Assembly (NCBI RefSeq): GCF_905171775.1
Contig: NC_053494.1
Coordinates: 195,765,044-195,829,043 of the forward strand
Source: Rana temporaria
Taxonomy: Eukaryota; Chordata; Amphibia; Anura; Ranidae
Length of the DNA: 64,000 nucleotides
Direction: 5' to 3'
Shown: in pieces, positions 58,060-64,000 of the stretch
Layout: every line of letters begins with the position of its first letter
Numbering within the stretch: the first letter of the stretch is position 1
Translations under genes and position numbers: made by a program
Notes under the pieces: model-generated
Told to the model about the DNA's origin: nothing
Seen by the model: only the letters and a program-made list of their open reading frames with translations
The model's database searches: none

Positions 58060-58141
58060 CCTGCAGTTACTTTGCGGCCAGCACAGATGACATCACCCGG
58101 CAGCGCCGCGGTAGTTGTCGATCTGGGGCGAGACTCGAGGC

Positions 58142-58150
58142 TATTTAAAG
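58142..58150 (+). promoter_or_regulatory. TATA-box candidate, PLE copy 3
   Basis: TATTTAAAG lies 83 bp after the GC hairpin. In this copy it points away from any PLE ORF, toward the LRP1B exon at 60888. Confidence 0.45.
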
Positions 58151-59036
58151 CCCTCAAGCCCTACACACTATCCGCAGCCTCTTGTGAGGCAAACGAACCA
58201 ACGACACGTGTGGCGAGTGTTGCATACTGGTAAGCCTAATTCTCTATCTCTAAACATGCCCTTCATACTTTTGTGTGGCCGATTCATTAGGCTCACAGTC
58301 TCCTTTCCTCTATATTTTGTTTCAGTGACTGGTCTATCGAGGTAATCCCTGCCCCTGTCTCCTTGAATTGCTCTAAAGATTGACACTGGGTTTTTTTGAA
58401 ACACCCTAAACTTATACTCGCTGAATGCAGTCTTGTTATGAGCCATTGCAAACTCTATATATAAATGGTTCCAAATATTGGGTAAGCATTTTGCTTGCTG
58501 TTATCACTATTTGCCCTTTATTAATAATTATTACTATTACCTGTTTACTATCAATTAATGCTGTGATTCTATATATTGATTTTTTGCTACAGCCCTTGCC
58601 GCCCATGTTACGTCGTTTAATTCTCTTTGGGGTTACAAATTCAATTCCTTGCTAGCCCGTGCTACATATCTCTCTATGCAGAGAGTATCAAGCCAAGCTA
58701 GTCCACAGTTATTTTGTCTGTACTTCTTTTTATAGGTAAGCAAACTTAGTCTAAACCCTATTACTTATCATATTCCAATTTCATTATGCCTCCTGTCTCC
58801 TTCGTACTGGAATTTTTGGGACTGGAATTCCAGGCATCTTGTCTGCTCTCTGTGGCTATTTCCACAATGTTCATGGGGGTGACTCTTTTTTGTCCTTTCT
58901 CACCATATTGCATGCTATAGGAGCACTCCGGTTTCTTAAATATCTATATAGGCTGTTATATATTTTTCTGTTCTATATCAATATGTTATATATGTATATT
59001 TGTCTCCTTCACCAATTTAGCACATTGACTCCACTA

Positions 59037-59083
59037 AGTCCTTCGAGGAAGCGCTCAGATACAGCGCGAAACATGTCAGGACT
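59037..59083 (+). ncRNA. Hammerhead-ribozyme-like fold, PLE copy 3
   Basis: AGUCCU, UCGAGGAA, GCGCU, a 7-nt loop, AGCGC, GAAAC-AU-GUC and AGGACU follow in order on the + strand. Same sequence as in copies 1 and 2. Confidence 0.5.
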
Positions 59084-59451
59084 CCGATCAACCCAGCGCA
59101 AGTGCTAAAAATCTCCAGTTGCTGATGATTTTCTTTAGAATCTTTTGTATTTATTTATGGTTCCAACTATCAGTCCGCTTTTGGACATCTAGTCTAGTAT
59201 TATATCAATTGGTGCTAGTACTGTATAACCAGATTTAATCTTCTAAGCTACATCAATTACTGTGAACGCTGTACTGATCAAATGCTATGTGTAATTTATG
59301 TGTACTCTTTGGAGGAAAACTTTTAAAATATATATTTTTTTGTAATAAATATTTTTATATATAAAGTCAGTTTTCGAAAGACTCATATCTTTACTAACTT
59401 ATCATGCCGACAAAGTCCATGACTAGCCCCTAAGTCATTCCCTTTTTCAAA

Positions 59452-59465
59452 AAATGTACGCTTTT
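59452..59465. repeat. Target-site duplication, right copy
   Basis: AAATGTACGCTTTT follows the 3' end of PLE copy 3 directly and equals 46049-46062. Confidence 0.9.
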
Positions 59466-59579
59466 TATGATGATACAATGTGAGTACACAATGAGTATTA
59501 GCCTCAATGTAATCTACTTGCTATTCTGATATAATTATGTATATACTTACAATATTGTAATTATATTATAGACCTGTGC

Positions 59580-59889
59580 ACCCTCCCCTGAGGAAGGAAT
59601 AAACAAAGCTTGTAAACACTTTGGCATATCATGTGAACACCTCAAAGGTTCTGGTCATACACTACTAAAGGCAGGTCCGGTGCTCCAGTGCTAAGAGTAG
59701 TAGGGTGTCTGATCAAGTATTGTACACTACTATGCCATGCGCTTTTATTGACTGTGACCGATATGAGTTTTTAGTAAAAAAAAAATTGTGGTATGCAAAT
59801 AAAGCTATTTTTACTTTTTACTCTATCACATTTGTGTATTACCTCCTATCCTGCCTAAACATTTCTCACTGGAGTTCAAATCGTATGTA
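59580..59889 (+). repeat. Right arm of the old inverted repeat, possibly an older PLE
   Basis: 59710-59889 is the diverged complement of 45769-45943 (TTGTGTATTACCTCCTATCC, TGCCTAAACATTTCTC). Ahead of it, CCCCTGAGGAAGGAATAAAC, then AAAGCTTGTAAACACTTTGG, resembles a decayed version of the hammerhead-like box, at a similar distance from the element end. I infer an old, unrelated-subfamily PLE 3' end. Confidence 0.5.
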
Positions 59890-60128
59890 CCCTGAAAGGT
59901 TTAGACAGCTGTAGTTTGGCCACATTTAAAAATAATCCAAAAAATATGAGCCTCAGAAATAGGCTCGGAAGCCCACACAAAGTCAATAAAAATCTCAACC
60001 AGGTCTAAAAAAAGTGTGTATTGTAGAGCAGTAAATGATGCAAAATCGTTCAGAATGGGTTGGGAAGTTCTTGCCCACCAAGATGGTGGTGGTGGAGGCA
60101 AAGAAAAAACAGCCACTAGTCACTTCCT

Positions 60129-60867
60129 ATAAAAATTCTACCAGTAATACTATAAAAGAAGGTTAGGACCAGGTGGCAGTCAAGCTATTCTACCAGTTTC
60201 ACTATAAAAGAAGGGTAGGACCAGGTGGCAATCAAGCTAGGACCAGGTGGCAGTCAAGCTAAGGATGCCAAGGCAACAGCAAAAGTGGGTAAGAGCCTTA
60301 GAGCAAAATCCGGAGCAGAAGCAGTTTTTCTAGCTAACAGAGATAATATTAATCTGGTGATGCACTGCATTTTTTTGGGGGGTTCAAAATGGCTGACAGG
60401 TATTCCTTATCTGCTACTTTTTTACATTATTTTTTTTAATAGACGTTGCCTGCTTTATTAAACATACAGTCAAGCTATTCTACCAGTTTTGGCAGTCAAG
60501 CTATTCTACCAGTTTTACTATAAAGGAAGGGTAGGACCAGGTGGCAGTCAAGCTATTCTACCAGTATTACTATAAAAAAACGGTAGGACCAGGTGGCAAT
60601 CAAGCTATTCTACCAGTATTACTATAAAACAACGGTAGGACCAGGTGGCAGTCAAGCTAAGGATGCCCAGGCAACAGCAAAAGTGGGTAAGAGCCTTAGA
60701 GCAAAATCCGGAGCAGAAGCAGTTTTTCTAGCTAACAGAGATAATATTAATCTGGTGGTGCACTGCATTTTGTTGGGGGGTTCAAAATGGCTGACAGGTA
60801 TTCCTTATCTGCTGCTTTTTTACATTATTTTGTTTTAAAGACGTTGCCTGCGTTATTAAACATACAG
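60129..60867. repeat. 52-bp minisatellite and duplicated block next to the splice acceptor
   Basis: CAAGCTATTCTACCAG recurs at 60181, 60497, 60549 and 60601, a 52-bp period where contiguous, with unit core GTAGGACCAGGTGGCAGT. A larger block (AAGGATGCC.AGGCAACAGC to TTATTAAACATACAGTC) occurs at 60255-60470 and 60657-60868. The second block ends about 20 bp before the LRP1B exon. Confidence 0.9.
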
Positions 60868-60887
60868 TCTTCTCTCTTTTAATAAAG

Positions 60888-61013
60888 GTGAGCTGTCACC
60901 TTGTTCCTACATGAATGGAGGCTGCCATGACCTTTGCCTTCTTACTCCTGATGGTCATGTCAACTGTTCCTGCAGAGGAGACCGAATATTTTTAGATGAC
61001 AACAGATGTGTGA
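60888..61013 (+). CDS. LRP1B: LRP1B exon (EGF-like module)
   Basis: This exon encodes one EGF-like module. With the T from the previous exon, the translation is CELSPCSYMNGGCHDLC, then LLTPDGHVNCSCRGDRIFLD, DNRCV. Within the module the six cysteines follow the class pattern C-x6-C-x3-C-x9-C-x1-C-x11-C, counted from SPC. Such modules cap the YWTD propellers in this family. The acceptor is TTTTAATAAAG and the donor is GTAAGT at 61014. Its 126 nt begin and end in phase 1, so skipping would not shift the frame. The sequence is LRP1B-like (LLTP.G.VNCSCRGDRI) and shows no damage. The upstream polypyrimidine tract (TCTTCTCTCTTTT) is short, because repeated DNA begins just before it. Confidence 0.95.
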
Positions 61014-61639
61014 GTAAGTAATATATTCTACACTGCGAAAAAAGTTACATTGTAAACAACACAAAGCGCATTGCAATATTAATATTTCATGTCATATCTT
61101 TGACATCTCCATGCATACTATATGTGATACAGCTGTCATTTACACTTGCTGCTGTTGATTGCAAAAACAGAAAAATGAAGCAACACGGCAAGCAAAGGGG
61201 AAAAAAATGATTTTGGAATCATATTAGTGTTATAATTATGGTTGGTGCACAGTTATGTTGGGGGCTGAAAGCCCAAAATTTGGGATTTTGGTTTTACCAC
61301 ACTGGAAGACAGGGAAATTCTCCGAAAGCAACATCGTCTGATGTGTATTTACTTTATTTATTAATTTTGTTAGTTATTTATTTAGTTATTTTATTTATTA
61401 ATTGGTTGAGTAGCGGAAAGATAGAAGCCTTGTCAACTTTTCATTGTTCATGTCTCTCTTTCAAGGAGGAAGGAAAAGAAAAAAGAAGGTGCTGTTCAGA
61501 AAAATAAATCGATCATATCCTAGTTCACATATTTTTACCTGCACTAGAGAAATAAATAGCTGACACATGATTGATGGCCAATGCAACACATATTCTGGCG
61601 CCTATTTACAAACCTATTCCTTTATACAGACTGCACACA

Positions 61640-62130
61640 TTGGGGTTGATTTACTAAAGGCAAATACTGTAGGCTGTTCACTTTGCAAGGGAAAAATGTT
61701 GCACTTTTTAAGCAAATTTTCGACAGAACTCAGGGAATGTGGTAAAATTTCATTTTTCAAAAAATACCCATGAGCAAGGGGGAAAAAATGGCATTTTTAC
61801 TTTTACATGATTGAATAATGGAAGTCAGCAGAGCTTCACCTCATTTACTAAGCTCTGGAGCAAATTCCCTTGCAAAGTAAACAGTCTATGGGCTTAATTT
61901 ACTAAAGGTGAATAGACCATGCACTTTGCAAAAGTTGCCCCTGCAAGTGCAGTTGCTCCAGAGTTTAGTAAATGAGGAAAGCTTCACTTTTGTAAAGACT
62001 ATCCAATCACATGCAAGATAAAAAAAAAAATAACAGAATTTTTGCTTGCACATGATGTGATGATGAAAGTCAACAGAGCTTCTGTTCATTTACTAAGCTC
62101 AGGAGCAACTTTAGTAAATCAACCCCTATT
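61640..62130. mobile_element. MITE with GGGGTTGATTTACTAAA ends
   Basis: The ends GGGGTTGATTTACTAAA and TTTAGTAAATCAACCCC are perfect 17-bp inverted repeats. GCTGTTCACTTTGCAAGGG, GAGCTTCACCTCATTTACTA and related blocks repeat inside, so it may be two nested copies. Fragments lie at 6717, 7583, 33385 and 62345. Confidence 0.8.
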
Positions 62131-62511
62131 TACCTTTAGTAAATTTACCAGTAGTGGCTGGTGCTCCATTTTTGGGGGGGGGGCAGAAAACAAACCCTCG
62201 TCCCCGCCCGCCAGCCCTGAACTTTCTCCTCCTAGCCAACCAGGTTGGTTTTCCTCCATCCAGAAATTCAGATCTGTCCTGTGCGCACTTCTAATTTCTG
62301 TAATAGATTAATTTCTATGAACTAGGCTGCTATGAGAAATAATACATTGGGGATTATTTATGAAAGGCAAATCCACTTTGCACTATTCTGTACTTGCAGG
62401 GTCTTTAAAGGGATAAAATATGGAAAAATATGCATGTATGAAATATACAGAGAAATACTTAATTTTGTTGGCACTCTGACATATGCTTTAAATGTGTAAC
62501 TAGGGTTGCCA

Positions 62512-62864
62512 CCTGTCTGGAATTCTGGACAGTCCAGGTTTTGAATCATATGTCTGGGTTTCAGTCTGCCTGAAACCCGGACACATTATTCAGACCAGGC
62601 TGTGGCTCCCCAAGTAACCAAAATAGTCACACACAAATCTGTTGCCATTTGGGATGCTTGTTCGGCATCACTGATGATGTCAGCAAGAGCAGTTTGGCCA
62701 CAACCACTGTTTTCCGTAGCGCACATAGTTACTACTTTCCTTGGGGCACCTAAAGGTTTCATAAGTCTTTTATAATCCTATAGTGTATACTATGAATTAA
62801 AAAAAAAATGGACATGTGCCGCTAAAGTGTTCAGGTTCGGTATGAAGAAAAGGTGGCAACCCTA
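62512..62864. mobile_element. MITE with AGGGTTGCCACCT ends
   Basis: AGGGTTGCCACCT and AGGTGGCAACCCT are perfect inverted ends. CCTGAAACCCGGACACAT lies inside. TGTAACTA occurs just outside on both sides, a possible 8-bp duplication that would fit a hAT-type element. Confidence 0.8.
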
Positions 62865-63247
62865 TATGTAACTAATCAGTTAGTCCCCTATATTGCGTAA
62901 TGGTGGTTATAGTTCAGATTTATTACATTTGAGACCAGTTTGATTTTGTACAACTGCGAACAATGTGGCCAACAAAGATTTGATAATTCCAAATCCGACA
63001 TAAAAAGTTAGGCAAGTGCCAGGATCAGCTGCCTGCCCTTCCTGCCTCACTCGTACTTTGTTGAAAGTAGATTTGTAGTGTTTATAGGAAAAGTTAGGAT
63101 TTAGACACAAGAGAAACTTTATTAAAAAGAGACGTCACTGTTTTATATCCATTATGTGTGGTCTGTCAAAATATTTTATATATTTTTAACTAAATGTTGT
63201 TTATTTCCATTAACCTTATTATTTACTTCTCATTTTTACTTTTTTAG

Positions 63248-63376
63248 CCAGAAATTCTTCCTGTAACTCTTTTTTCGAGTTTGAGTGTGGGAATGGAGAA
63301 TGCATTGACTACCAGCTGACCTGTGATGGTGTAATTCACTGCAAAGACAGATCAGATGAAAAACAGTTATACTGTG
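63248..63376 (+). CDS. LRP1B: LRP1B exon (LDL-receptor class A repeat)
   Basis: The exon encodes a complete LDLa module. After the split Thr codon (A + CC) it reads RNSSCNSFFEFECGNGECID, then YQLTCDGVIHCKDRSDEKQL, YC. Six cysteines and the Ca-binding acidic segment CDG..HCKDRSDE are all present. In LRP1-type receptors this module follows the EGF cap and opens a ligand-binding cluster. The acceptor is TTTTTTAG and the donor is GTAAGT at 63377. Its 129 nt start and end in phase 1, again an in-frame cassette. FFEFECGNGECIDYQLTCDG matches LRP1B better than LRP1 as I remember them. Confidence 0.95.
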
Positions 63377-63428
63377 GTAAGTTTAATAAGAACTCTCATG
63401 ATGATGAATGATGAAGAAAACAGAATGT

Positions 63429-63762
63429 AGTTGAATGAATGAATGACTTGTATAGCGCTACACATGCAAACTTAATCGCCTCTAGGCGTTTTTTGCAGCC
63501 AGTGCCTTCCTGGCGGGTGCAGTCATTTACTCCGTAGGATCTCGACATGCTTGGGACACACAATACATATATACTGGACCAATTTGGACAGGATCCAATT
63601 AACCTACTACCAGCATGTCTTTGGAGTGTGGGAGGAACCCCATGCAGACACAGGGAGAACATGCAAACTCCAGGCAGATGGCATCGTGGTCAGGATTCGA
63701 ACCAGCGACCCTTTTGCTGCTAGGTGAAAGTGCTAACCACTGCACCACTGAGTGCATTAATG
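63429..63762 (-). mobile_element. tRNA-derived SINE with LINE-type tail
   Basis: On the - strand the head has an A-box-like TGGTGCAGTGGTTAGCAC and a B box GGTTCGAATCC (about 63692-63702), the Pol III promoter of a tRNA-related SINE. The body contains GGAGTTTGCATGTTCTCCCT and CTCCCACACTCCAAAGACAT. The tail AGGCGATTAAGTTTGCATGT, then GCGCTATACAAG and (ATTC)n, matches the LINE 3' end at 16611-16690. Confidence 0.8.
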
Positions 63763-63825
63763 TATAGTACCTTGCCTTAGCCTCTCTAATGATTTGCTAG
63801 TGTTTTATAGTGAAAGTCCCCTCTT

Positions 63826-64000
63826 AAAGTTATTGTAAATGCATATTTTTTTCAATAGCATATCATACTTGTCTGCTCTGTGCTTTGGTTTTTCACAGAG
63901 CAGCCCCGATCCTCCTCTTCTCAGGTACCCTTCCAGCAGTCCTGGCTCCCCCCCCTCCCGAGTGCCCACCATAGCTTGCTTCGAGGGCACTTGTGCAGGC
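63826..64000 (-). mobile_element. Edge of a MITE of the GAGAAGAGGAGGATCGGGGC family
   Basis: The complement reads CTCTGTGAAAAACC, then GAGAAGAGGAGGATCGGGGC in reverse order to the copies at 21.3 and 37.4 kb. It starts after CTTAAAG at 63824 and continues beyond the window. Confidence 0.65.

Larger units (their letters stand above)
55201..59451 (+). mobile_element. PLE copy 3, inverted and 5'-truncated
   Basis: This 4.25-kb copy lies on the + strand, head-to-head with copy 2. It begins in a run of 11 Ts, of which about 6 belong to the element, then TGTCGCAATTTAACATATAA, corresponding to ORF2 residue about 40. It keeps the rest of ORF2 (stop at 57463) and the 3' region to CCCTTTTTCAAA. Its 3' end stops about 76 bp short of the left end of copy 1. 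With copy 2 it forms inverted arms of about 3,265 bp (51936-55200 and 56187-59451) around a 986-bp loop. Confidence 0.92.
38980..60887 (+). other. LRP1B intron (21.9 kb) hosting the PLE insertion
   Basis: The intron starts GTAAGT and ends TTTTAATAAAG, a weak acceptor (AAG rather than CAG). Besides the elements listed, I see no recognisable features in about 39.0-39.7, 40.1-41.0, 42.55-43.08, 44.33-44.66 and 45.44-45.76 kb. Confidence 0.85.
61014..63247 (+). other. LRP1B intron (2.2 kb)
   Basis: It starts GTAAGT and ends ACTTTTTTAG. It holds two MITEs, listed separately; 61.0-61.6 and 62.87-63.24 kb contain nothing I recognise. Confidence 0.9.
63377..64000 (+). other. LRP1B intron, 5' part
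   Basis: It begins GTAAGT and runs off the window. It contains a SINE and the edge of a MITE, listed separately. Confidence 0.85.

Noticed and set aside
60129..60660. Regular 52-bp repeats as a CRISPR array
   Set aside because: Adjacent units are homologous along their whole length, with no unique spacers; it is a minisatellite in an intron.

Overview
This window is vertebrate genomic DNA, almost certainly from an anuran amphibian and probably a ranoid frog. The host gene is LRP1B, the giant endocytic LDL-receptor-related protein 1B, read on the + strand. Five short coding exons (about 10-199, 3952-4156, 38787-38979, 60888-61013 and 63248-63376) join in frame through consensus splice sites. 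Together they encode the end of a YWTD beta-propeller, one EGF-like module, and the first LDL-receptor class A repeat of the next ligand-binding cluster. The other ~98% is intron, and most of the recognisable intron sequence is transposable elements. The frog assignment rests on the LRP1B orthologue plus dense MITE families with ends such as GGCCTCGTACACACGA and TTAACCACTTC..., which I associate with ranoid frogs from memory; no database search was possible.

Layout. 1-5 kb: two LRP1B exons and mostly unique intron. 5-46 kb: a mosaic of decayed Tc1-like transposons (5.3, 17.3, 25.2-26.2 and 33.5 kb), non-LTR retrotransposon fragments (16.6 and 23.3-24.2 kb), at least ten families of short inverted-terminal or foldback elements (many flanked by TTAA), microsatellites and minisatellites, with one LRP1B exon at 38.8 kb. 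46.06-59.45 kb: a 13.4-kb young Penelope-like retroelement (PLE) insertion. 59.5-64 kb: an old foldback arm, a duplicated minisatellite block that runs up to an LRP1B splice acceptor, two LRP1B exons, more MITEs and a tRNA-derived SINE.

The most interesting object is the PLE insertion. It holds one complete 5,796-bp unit on the - strand (ORF1 of 360 aa; ORF2 with the DKG motif, reverse transcriptase and GIY-YIG endonuclease). A 5'-truncated tandem copy lies upstream on the same strand, and a third, inverted, 5'-truncated copy is fused head-on to that. The whole composite is bracketed by one 14-bp target-site duplication, so it most simply represents a single integration event. Every copy carries a TATA-type promoter candidate and a 47-nt hammerhead-ribozyme-like fold in the repeated 3' region, which in the tandem arrangement lies ahead of the intact ORFs. 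The copies are nearly identical and both ORFs of the complete unit are open, so the insertion looks very recent. It landed inside an older, diverged inverted-repeat element.

Functionally, the host exons look intact, so I infer that LRP1B remains functional and the insertions are tolerated in introns. Short open frames elsewhere are mostly chance frames in repeats and are not listed as genes.
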